From: Mesorhizobium sp. M2E.F.Ca.ET.219.01.1.1
GTDB lineage: Bacteria > Pseudomonadota > Alphaproteobacteria > Rhizobiales > Rhizobiaceae
NCBI RefSeq assembly: GCF_004016445.2
Contig: NZ_SADT02000005.1
Coordinates: forward strand, 496,001 to 560,000
Direction of reading: 5' to 3'
DNA length: 64,000 bases
A model generated the notes under the pieces. That model made no database searches. It was given only the letters and a program-made list of their open reading frames with translations, and was not told the DNA's origin. The position numbers were made by a program, and so were the translations under genes. Shown here piece after piece: positions 51,217-60,180 of this stretch. How positions within the stretch are numbered: the first letter of the stretch is position 1; each line of letters starts with the position of its first letter.

Positions 51217-52172
51217 CACAGGCTCCGCGAGACGAACAGCAAAAGCGTGCCGAGCAGCGCCAGCATCAGCGCCGCGCCCAGGAAGTCCGGCACGCGGAAG
51301 ACACGCATCTTGGCGACCGCCGTCTCGAACACGGCAAGCAGGATGGCGAGCACTGCGAGCTTGCAGAGATAGGCGGCGGCGCCGACGGCCAGTGCTTTCG
51401 GCCCTGCGCTTGCGCCGTCCAGCCCCCAGGGTAGGAAGACGCAGGCGATCAGCGACATGTAGAGCAGCAGCTTGAGGAAGGTGGCGAGCTCGATCATCGC
51501 CAGATGGCGGCCGGAATATTCCAGGATCATCGCCTCATGCACCATGGTGAGCTCCAGATGCGTGGCCGGATTGTCCACCGGTATGCGCGCATTCTCGGCG
51601 ATCGCCACCATAACCAGGGCGATCAGCGACATGCCGAGCGATACCCGCAATCCGACTTCAGGCGAGCCCATGAAGGCGGCGACCGTCGAGAGCTGCGTGG
51701 CGCCGGCCAGCAGCGCCAGGCTGAACACGATGAGCAGCATCGCCGGTTCGGCGAGTGACGCGATCATCACCTCGCGGCTGGCGCCGAGGCCGCCGAAGCT
51801 GGTGCCGACATCCATCCCGGCCAGCGCCTGGAAGAAGCGAGCGCTGCCAAGCAGCGCCACGATGACGATGAGGTCGGCGGTCCAGCTGAATTCGAGGCCG
51901 GTGGCGAATGTCGGGACGAGCGCGGCTGCGACCCAGGTGGCGGCAAAGATGAGGTAGGGCGTCACGCGGAACAGCCAGGACGCATTGTCCGCCAGCACGA
52001 CCTCCTTGCGCATCAGCCTGACGAGGTCGCGATAGGGCTGGATCAGCGAAGGCCCCTGCCGCCTGACCAGCCGCGCCTTCACCTTGCGCACGAAGCCGAT
52101 CAGAAGCGGCGACAGCAGAAGCACGACCAGCATCTGCGCGCCCTGCACGGCCAGCTCAAAGATCACGGCCAT
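51216..52172 (-). CDS. hyfC: Membrane anchor subunit HyfC (NuoH-like)
   Basis: 318 residues, eight or so transmembrane helices. GPSLIQPYRDLVRLMRKE and PVDNPATHLELTMVHEAMILEYSG are the NuoH/HycD signatures, with conserved Glu residues near the interface. Links the peripheral arm to the membrane arm. Overlaps hyfB by 10 nt. Confidence 0.93.
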   Translation of the reverse strand: MAVIFELAVQGAQMLVVLLLSPLLIGFVRKVKARLVRRQGPSLIQPYRDLVRLMRKEVVLADNASWLFRVTPYLIFAATWVAAALVPTFATGLEFSWTADLIVIVALLGSARFFQALAGMDVGTSFGGLGASREVMIASLAEPAMLLIVFSLALLAGATQLSTVAAFMGSPEVGLRVSLGMSLIALVMVAIAENARIPVDNPATHLELTMVHEAMILEYSGRHLAMIELATFLKLLLYMSLIACVFLPWGLDGASAGPKALAVGAAAYLCKLAVLAILLAVFETAVAKMRVFRVPDFLGAALMLALLGTLLLFVSRSL

Positions 52173-54178
52173 AGCGCGAGCACCAGAAGCAGGATGACGA
52201 GGTAGAGGAAGACCAGCGTCAGGTAGCGGCGGATGGTCAGGAACTGCAGGTGGTTCAGCCGCTCGGTGGCGAAATCGATCGCGCCGGTGATCGGCTGATA
52301 GAAGATCTCCCAGGCCACATCATGCATCTCCACCTTGACTCGCGCCGGCTCGAGGGCGCCTGGAGCCGGCATGTCCACCGTCTCGCGCGAGCGGAACGCG
52401 AAGCCGCCGAAGACGCGGCGAATGGGCTGCGCGAAGCTGACGGCCGAGTATTGCGCGGCCGGCACCGCGTCCGGGAAGCCGCATCCCCATGCGATGCCCC
52501 GGCGCAGCGCATGCGAGGCGAAGCGGTGAATGAAGAAGGCCGCGAGCGACGCCGAGATGGTGATGAAGACGAACACCAGCAGGCCGTTATAGGAGCTGCG
52601 GCTTTCGGCGATCGGCACGATCGACAGCCAGGGCTGCGCCATCTGAACCGGCATGCGCTCGCCGACGAGCGGAAGCGTCACAGTCGACAGGCTATCGATG
52701 ACGAAGCCTGGCAGGATACCGGCGAGCAGGCAGAAGGCCGCAAGCACGACCATCGCCGCCAGTGACCAGCGATCGACTTCGCGCGCGCGTTCCACCGCCG
52801 CCGACCGCGCCCGGCCAAGGAAGGTGATGCCGAATGCCTTTACGAAACAGGCCGCGGCAAGTGCGGCCGACAGCGCCAGCATGCCGCCGACCGCGGGCAC
52901 AATCACCTTCAGACCCCATTGCGGCAGCTCGGGGCTGCGTAATATGGCCTGGAAGACCAGCCATTCGGAGGCAAAGCCGTTGAAGGGCGGCAGCGCCGAG
53001 ATCGAGACGCAGCCGATCAGGAAGACGAAGCTGGTCACCGGCAGGCGATGGATGAGGCCGCCGAGCTTTTCCATGTCGCGTTCGCCGGTTGCCGAGAGCA
53101 CGGCGCCGGCGCCGAAGAACAGCAGGCTCTTGAAGAAGGAATGGTTGAGCACATGGAAGAGCGCCGCGGTGAAGGCCAGCGCGGCCGCCGACGCCATGCC
53201 GTTCGCCTTGAATGCCAGCGCAAGGCCGAGGCTGGCGAAGATGACGCCGATATTCTCGATGGTCGAATAGGCAAGCAGCCGTTTGAGGTCCTTTTCCATC
53301 AGCGCGTGCAGGATGCCCAGCACCGCCGTCACGCCGCCGATGAGAAGCACCGCCACGCCCGACCACCATGCCGGCTCGCCAAGCAGGTCGAACACCACGC
53401 GGATGAAGCCATAGATGGCGACCTTCGTCATGATGCCGCTCATCAGCGCCGAGACGTGGCTGGGCGCTGCCGGATGGGCAAGCGGCAGCCAGGCATGCAG
53501 CGGCACGAGGCCGGCCTTGGAACCGGCGCCAAGCAGCATGAGCACCAGTACCGCGCCGGCGGCGAACCGATCGGGATGCGCCGTCCGCATCGCGTCGAAC
53601 GCATAGGTTCCCGCCGGCCCGGCCAGCAGGCCGAAGGCAAGCAGCAGCGCCATCGTGCCGAAGCTTGCCATCACCAGGTAGATGTAGCCGGCGCGCCGGC
53701 TGGCCTCATCGCGGTGATGCGCCATGACCAGCGCCCAGGAGGCGAGCGACATGAATTCCCAGGACAACAGAAAGCTGAAGGCGTCGTTGGCCAGCACCAC
53801 GAGGTTCATGCCGGCGAGGAAGGCGGGATAGAACGGCAGAACCCGATGCGGCTGGGATTCATGCTGGCCATAGCCGAGACCGTACAGGCTGGTGATCGTG
53901 CCGCCCAAATTGACGACGACGAGAAAGAACGCCGACAGGCCGTCGAGCCGGAACCGGGCGCCGGTCCAGGGCAGGCCGAGCGGCAAGGTGGCGGAGGCCT
54001 CGCCGGGGTTGCCGGCGAGATGGCTGGCGGCAGTCGCGAGCAGCACGGCTGAAATGGCAAGCGTCGCGCCATAGACCAGTCGAGTCGCGGCGGCGAGCCG
54101 GCTGGCGGCCGCAGCCAATATGGCTGTTGCCAGAAGCGCGGCAGGACCGCACAACAGGAGGGCGACAGTCGAATTCAC
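52163..54178 (-). CDS. hyfB: Antiporter-like membrane subunit HyfB (NuoL-like)
   Basis: 671 residues, about 15-16 transmembrane helices. Contains AGLVPLHAWLPLAHPAAPSH and LAYSTIENIGVIFASLG, NuoL/HyfB signatures. The start is GTG at 54178, overlapping the stop of the XRE gene (GTGA). Length equals that of E. coli HyfB. A proton-translocating subunit at the distal end of the membrane arm. Confidence 0.92.
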   Translation of the reverse strand: MNSTVALLLCGPAALLATAILAAAASRLAAATRLVYGATLAISAVLLATAASHLAGNPGEASATLPLGLPWTGARFRLDGLSAFFLVVVNLGGTITSLYGLGYGQHESQPHRVLPFYPAFLAGMNLVVLANDAFSFLLSWEFMSLASWALVMAHHRDEASRRAGYIYLVMASFGTMALLLAFGLLAGPAGTYAFDAMRTAHPDRFAAGAVLVLMLLGAGSKAGLVPLHAWLPLAHPAAPSHVSALMSGIMTKVAIYGFIRVVFDLLGEPAWWSGVAVLLIGGVTAVLGILHALMEKDLKRLLAYSTIENIGVIFASLGLALAFKANGMASAAALAFTAALFHVLNHSFFKSLLFFGAGAVLSATGERDMEKLGGLIHRLPVTSFVFLIGCVSISALPPFNGFASEWLVFQAILRSPELPQWGLKVIVPAVGGMLALSAALAAACFVKAFGITFLGRARSAAVERAREVDRWSLAAMVVLAAFCLLAGILPGFVIDSLSTVTLPLVGERMPVQMAQPWLSIVPIAESRSSYNGLLVFVFITISASLAAFFIHRFASHALRRGIAWGCGFPDAVPAAQYSAVSFAQPIRRVFGGFAFRSRETVDMPAPGALEPARVKVEMHDVAWEIFYQPITGAIDFATERLNHLQFLTIRRYLTLVFLYLVILLLVLALWP

Positions 54179-54486
54179 GGCATGCTCCCGCCCGGCTCGG
54201 CGTCGTCGCCAACGGTTCCGGACGCCTTGGCGGGATCGAAGCCGGCCTTCAGCCGAACGCCGCGACCGCCGCCCTGGCTGGCCGCGCCTTCGCCGATCAG
54301 TTCGATGCCGGCCCCCTCGAGCGCCGCGATCAGCTTCATCAGCGAATCGACATTGCCCCGGATGATCGAGCCGCTGGCTTCCATGCGCTGGATTGTCGGC
54401 AGCGACAGGCCGGACCACTCGGCAAGCCGTCGTTGATCGATGCCGAGCAGCGATCTTGCTGCGCGCAATTGCGGTGCGGTTATCAC
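54175..54486 (-). CDS. XRE-type regulator coupled to hyf operon
   Basis: 103 residues. The N-terminal helix-turn-helix ITAPQLRAARSLLGIDQRRLAEWSGLSLPTIQRME (given as two helices) is followed by a short Gly-rich tail. First gene of the hyf operon, coupled to hyfB by GTGA. It probably autoregulates the operon; a palindrome lies 80 bp upstream. Small XRE proteins like this often bind a single operator. Confidence 0.85.
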   Translation of the reverse strand: MITAPQLRAARSLLGIDQRRLAEWSGLSLPTIQRMEASGSIIRGNVDSLMKLIAALEGAGIELIGEGAASQGGGRGVRLKAGFDPAKASGTVGDDAEPGGSMP

Positions 54487-54565
54487 CGGCGACTCTCTTG
54501 TTCAGTTCTGAGATATGAGGTCTCGGTGCTGCAGCCTACATTAAAATGTCTTATCGTCAAGGATT

Positions 54566-54580
54566 GATGTTTAAAACATC
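54566..54580. promoter_or_regulatory. Palindrome upstream of XRE-hyf operon
   Basis: GATGTTT-A-AAACATC, perfect 7-bp arms, followed by another GATGTT and preceded by AAAATGTC at 54543. Lies in an AT-rich stretch 80-94 bp upstream of the XRE start, in the likely promoter. Confidence 0.55.
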
Positions 54581-54669
54581 GATGTTGATGGTGCTGAAGT
54601 TGTCGGTCGGTTAATGAGCGTTTGCCGGCGGGAGATCGATTCGAAGGCGCAAACGCGGCCCGAAGCCGG

Positions 54670-55566
54670 TTACTCTTGTTCGCTGGGGACCAAGAGGACG
54701 TCGGCCTCCGCGATGCAGTAAGGGGCGTGGCGGAAATCGCGGATTTGGACGACTTCTTCGCCGCGCCATTCGATCAGCATGAAGCCGCGCGGCGCTCCGC
54801 CCGCCTGCGGGTTTCGGATCAGGATCGCAGGCCGGGCCTCGACGAAGCCGAGCGACAACGCCCAATCGCCGAGCCGCTCGTAATTGCCGAAATAGGTCGA
54901 GGCTTCCTTCTTGCCGTTGAGGCGGGTGCGGTTGACGACATCGACCTGGACGTCCTCGGCGATCAGCGCCCTGACCCCGTCGAAATCGCGCGCGTTGAAC
55001 AGGTCGATGTAGCGGCGCAGCCGGCGCTCCTCTTCCGGTTCGAGTTTTGGCATCGCGACGTCGGCCGGCGCCGAAGCCAGCGCCTTCAACTCAGCCCGGC
55101 CGCGATGCAGTGCCGCCTTGCTGGCGGCAAGTGTCGCGCCCGTCACCTCGCAGGTCTCATGCAAGGTGAGGCCAAGCACGTCGACCAGGATCACGGCACT
55201 GCGCTGCGCCAGCGTGAGCTGCATGAAGCTGCGCAGGCTTGCCGCCGCCGCGAGCCGAATCTCCGCGTTGGCGGAGATATCCTCAATTCCGGTCATGTCG
55301 GCTTCGGTCATGCGCGAGCGCTCCCGCTGGCGGCGGCGCAGGTGATCCTGCGCCGCATTGTGGGCGATGCGGAACAGCCACTGCTCCGGTCGTTCGACCA
55401 GAGCGCCGCCGTCATGGGCGGCGAGCGCCTTCACCACCGCCTCCTGCACGATGTCCTCGCCCTCGATGGCGGAGCCCGCCATGCGCGCGACATAGCGGTG
55501 CAGTTTCGGGCGCAGGCCGACGAGCATGGCTTCAAGTTCCGCACGGCCGAACCCTGCCAAGCTCAT
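54670..55566 (-). CDS. ECF sigma factor with SnoaL-like C-terminal domain (SigJ-type)
   Basis: 298 residues. Sigma region 2 (about 15-85, DIVQEAVVKALAAH and WLFRIAHNAAQDHLRR), region 4 (about 115-170, LTLAQRSAVILVDVLGLTLHETCEVTG) and a SnoaL/NTF2-like fold (about 185-290, YIDLFNARDFDGVRALIAEDVQVDVV). In SigJ-type ECFs the C-terminal domain replaces an anti-sigma factor and controls activity. No anti-sigma gene nearby, consistent with this. A family-A palindrome lies 30 nt upstream of the start. Confidence 0.92.
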   Translation of the reverse strand: MSLAGFGRAELEAMLVGLRPKLHRYVARMAGSAIEGEDIVQEAVVKALAAHDGGALVERPEQWLFRIAHNAAQDHLRRRQRERSRMTEADMTGIEDISANAEIRLAAAASLRSFMQLTLAQRSAVILVDVLGLTLHETCEVTGATLAASKAALHRGRAELKALASAPADVAMPKLEPEEERRLRRYIDLFNARDFDGVRALIAEDVQVDVVNRTRLNGKKEASTYFGNYERLGDWALSLGFVEARPAILIRNPQAGGAPRGFMLIEWRGEEVVQIRDFRHAPYCIAEADVLLVPSEQE

Positions 55567-55595
55567 GTCCTCTTTCTCGCCTCGCCGATGACTAA

Positions 55596-55641
55596 AGCAT
55601 GTCTCCCGAAAGTGGGAACCGGTTTCGGGATAAAGACATGC
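55596..55641. repeat. Dispersed palindrome family A, copy 2
   Basis: AGCATGTCTCCCGAAAGTGG ... TTTCGGGATAAAGACATGC, nearly identical to 11742-11788. Here too it sits directly upstream of a minus-strand start codon (sigma gene at 55566). Confidence 0.8.
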
Positions 55642-55655
55642 GCAAAACCAAAGAC

Positions 55656-55699
55656 CTAAAGCGCATGGAGCGGATCCGAAGGATCGCGACGCGCTTTAG
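55656..55699. repeat. Palindromic element CTAAAGCGC/GCGCTTTAG
   Basis: Outer arms CTAAAGCGC and GCGCTTTAG enclose a smaller inverted GGATCC/GGATCG part. It ends just before the stop of the small ORF at 55701, so it may also act as its 3' hairpin. Confidence 0.6.
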
Positions 55700-55700
55700 A

Positions 55701-56021
55701 TCAGGCGGTCGCGGCCTCATCGGCCCTGGCCAGCATACGATAATTGCCGACGATCTTCGCCGGCGACCTCACCAGCGGCGTCGAACGCCGCCCGGCGTGA
55801 TCGGCGCCAAACAGCTTGAACGTGTCGAGTTCGGTCAGTGCCGAGCTGTCCTTGTCATAGCCGACAAGATGGACGAATTCGCCATTACCGAGTTCGAGCA
55901 CCAGATAGCGTACGGATTGCGGCTGCGCTTCGTCCAGCGCCTCGAACACTTTTTCCACCAGCGCCCGGTTTTCGGCGATGCCGGCTTCCTTCACGCCGTA
56001 ACGGATGAGATTATAGGTCAT
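55701..56021 (-). CDS. Small conserved-looking protein, possible ABM-like fold
   Basis: 106 residues. No signal or membrane segment. The pattern GIAENRALVEKVFEALDEA followed by VRYLVLELGNGEFVHLVGYD resembles a dimeric alpha+beta barrel (ABM/antibiotic monooxygenase-like) but with no active-site residue I can name. On the same strand as and 134 bp upstream of the SigJ-type sigma gene, with palindromic repeats between. The family is not recognised. Confidence 0.7.
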   Translation of the reverse strand: MTYNLIRYGVKEAGIAENRALVEKVFEALDEAQPQSVRYLVLELGNGEFVHLVGYDKDSSALTELDTFKLFGADHAGRRSTPLVRSPAKIVGNYRMLARADEAATA

Positions 56022-56125
56022 GGTCGTCTCCTATTTGCGGGTCTGCATGAGGAAGACGTTCCATGGGCTCGAAAGGATTCTCAGGCTGGGCTCCATCTTT
56101 TGATCGCCTCCGGCGATCAGCCGGT

Positions 56126-57091
56126 TCAGCCGGGCGCGCCGATCATGGAGGCGATCGTGTCGTCGCTGGCCGATTGCGGCTGCATCCGGCCGCTGGCCAG
56201 CTCGATCGACAGCCTGCACAGGGCTGCGTTGACCGGCGTCGCCATGCCGTGCAGCCGCCCGAGCAGCACGATCTCGCCGTTGAGGAAGTCGGTTTCGAGG
56301 GAACCAGTTCCGCGCACAATGCTCTGTAGCGTCGACGACCCGACGCGCGTCCGGCCGGGAATGGCGGTTATGGTCAGTTCCTCGCGAGCCATGGCGTCGG
56401 TTTGGTCCCACGCGATTCCGGCGGCGGTCAGCACCGCCTCCGCCTCGGCGAGCGCCCGAGCATACCATTTCCGCTGAAGCTCGGCGTCCTCGAGCGCAGC
56501 GTCAATGATGTTGCGAAGATTGGCCAGCAGCTTGCGGTATTTGCTCTCCATCACATTGTCCCTGGCTTCGGCGATGAAGCCGGACGCGCTGAGTATCCGG
56601 CACAGTTTCTCGACGGTGCCGTCGGTTCCGGAAGGATAGCGGCCGATGTCGAAGGCCCCGATCTTGGGCGCGAAATAGGCCGCGACCTCGCCGGGCGTGT
56701 CGTAGTCCGCCGGCAGCATCACTGTCGCGCCATAGACATTGGCGAAGAAGCGCAGGGCCAGCGCCTCGTTGGCGACGCCGTTCTGGAAGCAGAACACCGG
56801 CTGCGCAGCCAAGCCGGCGGCGTTGAGCCGTTGCAGCGCGCCGAGCGTATCTGGCGTCTTCATGGTCAGCAGCACGACATCGTCCGGTTCGAAGGAAATC
56901 TCCGACGGGTCGGCGTGGACAGGAAAGCGCGCGGTCCTGGTGCCTTGCGGGGTAGACAGCGACAGTCCCGAGGCGCGGATGGCGTCGAGCTGCCTGCCGC
57001 GGGCGATGCCGATGACCGTGTGGCCGGAAAAACGTAGCTGGGCCGCGATGGCGCCGCCGATCGCGCCGATGCCATAGACGATAATGCGCAT
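56126..57091 (-). CDS. 2-dehydropantoate 2-reductase-like protein
   Basis: 321 residues. The N-terminal Rossmann motif VYGIGAIGGAIAA, LLTMKTPD and CFQNGV, and the C-terminal ApbA_C domain with the catalytic Lys in ESKYRKLLANLRN, place it in the PanE/ApbA family. It would reduce ketopantoate with NADPH, but many rhizobial PanE homologues are secondary copies; no pantothenate genes are adjacent. Repeat sequence begins 30 nt upstream of the start. Confidence 0.85.
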   Translation of the reverse strand: MRIIVYGIGAIGGAIAAQLRFSGHTVIGIARGRQLDAIRASGLSLSTPQGTRTARFPVHADPSEISFEPDDVVLLTMKTPDTLGALQRLNAAGLAAQPVFCFQNGVANEALALRFFANVYGATVMLPADYDTPGEVAAYFAPKIGAFDIGRYPSGTDGTVEKLCRILSASGFIAEARDNVMESKYRKLLANLRNIIDAALEDAELQRKWYARALAEAEAVLTAAGIAWDQTDAMAREELTITAIPGRTRVGSSTLQSIVRGTGSLETDFLNGEIVLLGRLHGMATPVNAALCRLSIELASGRMQPQSASDDTIASMIGAPG

Positions 57092-57120
57092 CTCGTTCTC
57101 ATTGCGGTTGGAGTTCGTTC

Positions 57121-57167
57121 AGGGAAAAGTGGGAGCAGTTTTCCGTGTGGAATTGCGTCAAACAAAG
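57121..57167. repeat. Dispersed palindrome family B, copy 3
   Basis: AGGGAAAAGTGGGAGCAGTT then TTCCGTGTGGAATTGCGTCA shares the right half with the copy at 24922; the left arm is incomplete. It begins 30 nt upstream of the panE-like start. Confidence 0.6.
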
Positions 57168-57174
57168 ACATAGG

Positions 57175-57207
57175 GCGCTTCACCGTTTCCGTGAAACGGT
57201 GAAGCGC
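57175..57207. repeat. Perfect 15-bp hairpin, probable terminator of the flavoprotein gene
   Basis: GCGCTTCACCGTTTC-CGT-GAAACGGTGAAGCGC. It lies 15 bp beyond the flavoprotein stop on the minus strand. No long T-run follows (CCCTATGTCTTTG), so it may act as a terminator or as another dispersed palindrome; a relative lies at about 16683. Confidence 0.65.
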
Positions 57208-57222
57208 GCTCACGCCTATCGT

Positions 57223-58878
57223 TCACGCAATCGTGGCCGCCGCCGCTCGTCCCGCGCTGCGGCCTGAAAAGATGCAGCCGCCAAGGAAGGTGCCTTCCAG
57301 CGCCGCATAGCCATGCACGCCGCCGCCGCCGAAGCCGGCCACCTCGCCGACCGCATAGAGACCCGGCACCGGCTGCCCAGTGGCATCGAGCACCCGGCTG
57401 TCGAGATCGGTCTCGAGCCCTCCCAGCGTCTTGCGGGTGAGGATATTGAGACGCACCGCGATCAGCGGCCCGTTCGCCGGATCGAGCATCTTGTGCGGCC
57501 GGGCCGTGCGGATCAGCTTGTCGCCGAGATAGGCGCGCGCGCCGCGCAGCGCGGTGATCTGCGCGTCCTTGGAGAACGGGTTGTCGAGCTGCATGTCGCG
57601 GGCGCGGATCTCGCGCTCGACCTGGGCGACGTCCAGCAGCGGCTCGCCGCCGGCCAGCGCATTCATGCGCTTGACCAGCCGGGCAAGGTCCGCCTCGACA
57701 ATGAAATCCTCGCCCTTTTCCATGAAGGCTTTCACCGGACCGGGAATGCCCGACGTGGCGCGGCCCAGCACCTGCCGCCAGCTTTTTCCCGTGAGGTCGG
57801 GGTTCTGTTCGGAACCCGACAGCGCGAACTCCTTCTGGATGATCTTCTTGGTCAGGATGAACCAGGAATAGTCGAAGCCGGTGCCCATGATATGGCTGAG
57901 CGTGCCTAAAGTGTCGAAGCCCGGATAGAGCGGCACCGGCAGCCGCTTGCCGCGCGCGTCGAGCCAGAGCGAGGATGGGCCGGGCAGGATGCGGATCGCA
58001 TGATCGGTCCAGATAGGCGCCCAGTTCTTGATGCCCTCGACATAGTGCCACATGCGGTCGCGGTTGATGTTCCTTCCGCCCGCAGCCTCGGTGATCGCCA
58101 GCATGCGCCCGTCGACATGGTCGGGCACGCCGGTGATCATCCGCTTCGGCGGCGCGCCCAGGCGCTCAGGCCAATTCTTGCGCACCAACTCGTGATCGCC
58201 GCCGATGCCGCCGGAAGCGACGATCACCGCCTGCGCGCCGAGTTCGAATTCTCCGGCCACGGTACGCGAGCTCTTGTGTCCGCGCTCGACACTGCTCGGT
58301 TCCAGCACGTCGCCGCGCACGCCGGTGACGGTGTTGCCGGCGCGGATGATCTCGTTGACCCGGTGGCGGAACCGGAACTGGACGAGCCCGCGCTTCTGCG
58401 CCTCGCGCACGCGCAGCACGAATGGTTCGATCACCCCGGGGCCGGTGCCCCAGGTGATGTGGAAGCGCGGCACCGAGTTGCCGTGGCCGGTCGCGTTGCC
58501 GCCACCGCGCTCGGCCCAGCCGACGACGGGGAAGAATTTCAGGCCCCTCTCGATCAACCAGGAACGCTTCTCGCCGGCGGCGAAGCCGACATAGGCCTCG
58601 GCCCATTTGCGCGGCCAGAAATCCTCCGGCCGGTCGAAAGCGGCCGTGCCCATCCAGTCCTCGAGCGCGAGGTCGTGCGAGTCGCGGATGCGCATGCGCC
58701 GCTGCTCCGGCGAATCGACCAGGAACAGCCCGCCGAAGGACCAGAAGGCCTGCCCGCCCAGCGACTGCTCCGGTTCCTGGTCGACGATGATGATTTTCTT
58801 GCCGGCGTCGGTCAGCTCGGCGGCGGCAACGAGGCCCGCCAGCCCCGCGCCGACAATGATCACGTCCGCGTCAGCCAT
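57223..58878 (-). CDS. FAD-binding dehydrogenase (succinate/fumarate/KstD-like fold)
   Basis: 551 residues. N-terminal FAD motif VIIVGAGLAGLVAAAEL and C-terminal GLYAVGEVAGFGGGGVHGYAALEGTFLGG. FAD_binding_2 family, related to fumarate reductase and 3-ketosteroid dehydrogenases, in a soluble form. Substrate unknown. 36 bp downstream of the Gfo/Idh/MocA gene, probably one operon. Length normal for this subgroup. Confidence 0.88.
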   Translation of the reverse strand: MADADVIIVGAGLAGLVAAAELTDAGKKIIIVDQEPEQSLGGQAFWSFGGLFLVDSPEQRRMRIRDSHDLALEDWMGTAAFDRPEDFWPRKWAEAYVGFAAGEKRSWLIERGLKFFPVVGWAERGGGNATGHGNSVPRFHITWGTGPGVIEPFVLRVREAQKRGLVQFRFRHRVNEIIRAGNTVTGVRGDVLEPSSVERGHKSSRTVAGEFELGAQAVIVASGGIGGDHELVRKNWPERLGAPPKRMITGVPDHVDGRMLAITEAAGGRNINRDRMWHYVEGIKNWAPIWTDHAIRILPGPSSLWLDARGKRLPVPLYPGFDTLGTLSHIMGTGFDYSWFILTKKIIQKEFALSGSEQNPDLTGKSWRQVLGRATSGIPGPVKAFMEKGEDFIVEADLARLVKRMNALAGGEPLLDVAQVEREIRARDMQLDNPFSKDAQITALRGARAYLGDKLIRTARPHKMLDPANGPLIAVRLNILTRKTLGGLETDLDSRVLDATGQPVPGLYAVGEVAGFGGGGVHGYAALEGTFLGGCIFSGRSAGRAAAATIA

Positions 58879-58914
58879 TGTTCCTCCCAGAAAGAGCCGG
58901 CGAATTTATCGCGT

Positions 58915-59904
58915 TCAGACGGTTTCCCAGCCGTCCTTTTCGCCGGCGCGGAAGATGGCGTCGATGACTTTCTGGTTGAGCACCGATTCCTCCAGCGTGA
59001 AGACGCGGTCCTTGCCGCCCTGTGCCGCCCGCACGAAGGCCTCGCATTCCAGCCGGTATTGCTGCGTGCCGGGGAAGCGGAACACCTGCGCCTCGGTATG
59101 GTTCTGGTTGTGCAATTCGATGCGGTGGTGCTCGTAGAGCCCGGCATTGAACGGGCCGAAGACCTCGATGAAGCCTTTCTCGCCGTGGAACACCATCACC
59201 TGGCGCGCCGCCATTTGCGTCGACAGATAGAAGGACAATTCGAAGTCGCCGAAATCGGCGCGGATCGAGGAATAGATGTCGGTGCCGAAGGTCTTGTCGC
59301 GCTCGATCGTCGCCTGCACGCGGATCGGCTCCTTGCCGGTCGAGAAGCGCGTCGACACCGTCGGATAGACGCCGATATCGGGCAGCGCGCCGCCGCCCAG
59401 ATCGAGCTTGTTGCGCATGTTGTTGGGGTCGACATTGTAGTAGGAGAACGCGCCCTGCACGTGGCGCAGCCGGCCGATGGCACCGCCGGCGATGAGATCG
59501 CGCACCTTGATCCATTGCGGGTGGTAGGTGACCATGAAGGCCTCGCAGACCAGCACCTTCTTTTCGTCGCGCAGCTTGATCAGCGGCGGAATGTCCTTGG
59601 CGTCGAGCGCCAGCGGTTTTTCCACCAGCACGTGCTTCCCGGCTTCGATTGCTTTGGCCGTCCATTCGACATGCTGCGAGGTCGGCAGCGGAATGTAGAC
59701 GCCGTCGACCTCCTCGGAGGCAAGCAGCTCCTCATAGGAGCCGAAAGCGTGGCGGGCGCCGAAACGCTCGCCCAGCGCCTTGGCCTTCGACAGGTCGCGG
59801 CTGGCGATCGCCGACAGGACGCCGTTCTCCGAATCCACGATTGCCGGCAAAAGCTGCTCGCGGCCGATCTTGGCCGTCGACAGAACACCCCATCGGAACA
59901 TCAC
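58915..59904 (-). CDS. Gfo/Idh/MocA-family oxidoreductase
   Basis: 329 residues. Rossmann domain with WGVLSTAKIGREQLLPA and the EKPLALDAKD motif (Glu-Lys-Pro typical of the family). C-terminal GFO_IDH_MocA domain. NAD(P)-dependent oxidation of a sugar or polyol of unknown identity. First gene of a pair with the FAD-dependent dehydrogenase. Confidence 0.92.
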   Translation of the reverse strand: MMFRWGVLSTAKIGREQLLPAIVDSENGVLSAIASRDLSKAKALGERFGARHAFGSYEELLASEEVDGVYIPLPTSQHVEWTAKAIEAGKHVLVEKPLALDAKDIPPLIKLRDEKKVLVCEAFMVTYHPQWIKVRDLIAGGAIGRLRHVQGAFSYYNVDPNNMRNKLDLGGGALPDIGVYPTVSTRFSTGKEPIRVQATIERDKTFGTDIYSSIRADFGDFELSFYLSTQMAARQVMVFHGEKGFIEVFGPFNAGLYEHHRIELHNQNHTEAQVFRFPGTQQYRLECEAFVRAAQGGKDRVFTLEESVLNQKVIDAIFRAGEKDGWETV

Positions 59905-59976
59905 GCTTCTCCATGTCGGTTTACAGGCAACGAGGTTTGCCCGAAATCGACGGAAAAGCCAATGCAGGAGGCTCCT

Positions 59977-60173
59977 TTCCTCGCCCCACGCAGTGGGGAG
60001 AGGTGGCCCGGCGAAGCCGGGACGGAGAGGGGCCTTCGTAGAGTGCTGACTTCAAGTGGAGCGGCTTCACCACGGCACAATTCTGCGAAGGCTCTGCCGT
60101 CGCATAGGGCATCGCCCGCTCCGTCTCGGGCTTCGCCCCAGCCACCTCTCCCCCGCGTTGCGGGGGCGAGGAA
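59977..60173. repeat. Long inverted repeat, family C
   Basis: TCCTCGCCCCACGCAGTGGG...AGGTGGC and the matching GCCACCTCTCCCCC...GGGGCGAGGA enclose about 120 nt. Intergenic, next to the yceI stop. Contains GGCGAAGCCGGGACGGAG, also at about 11922. Confidence 0.7.
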
Positions 60174-60180
60174 ATGGCGC

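Noticed and set aside
56031..56468. 145-residue minus-strand ORF inside the panE-like gene
   Set aside because: Arg-rich shadow in another frame of a well-supported gene.
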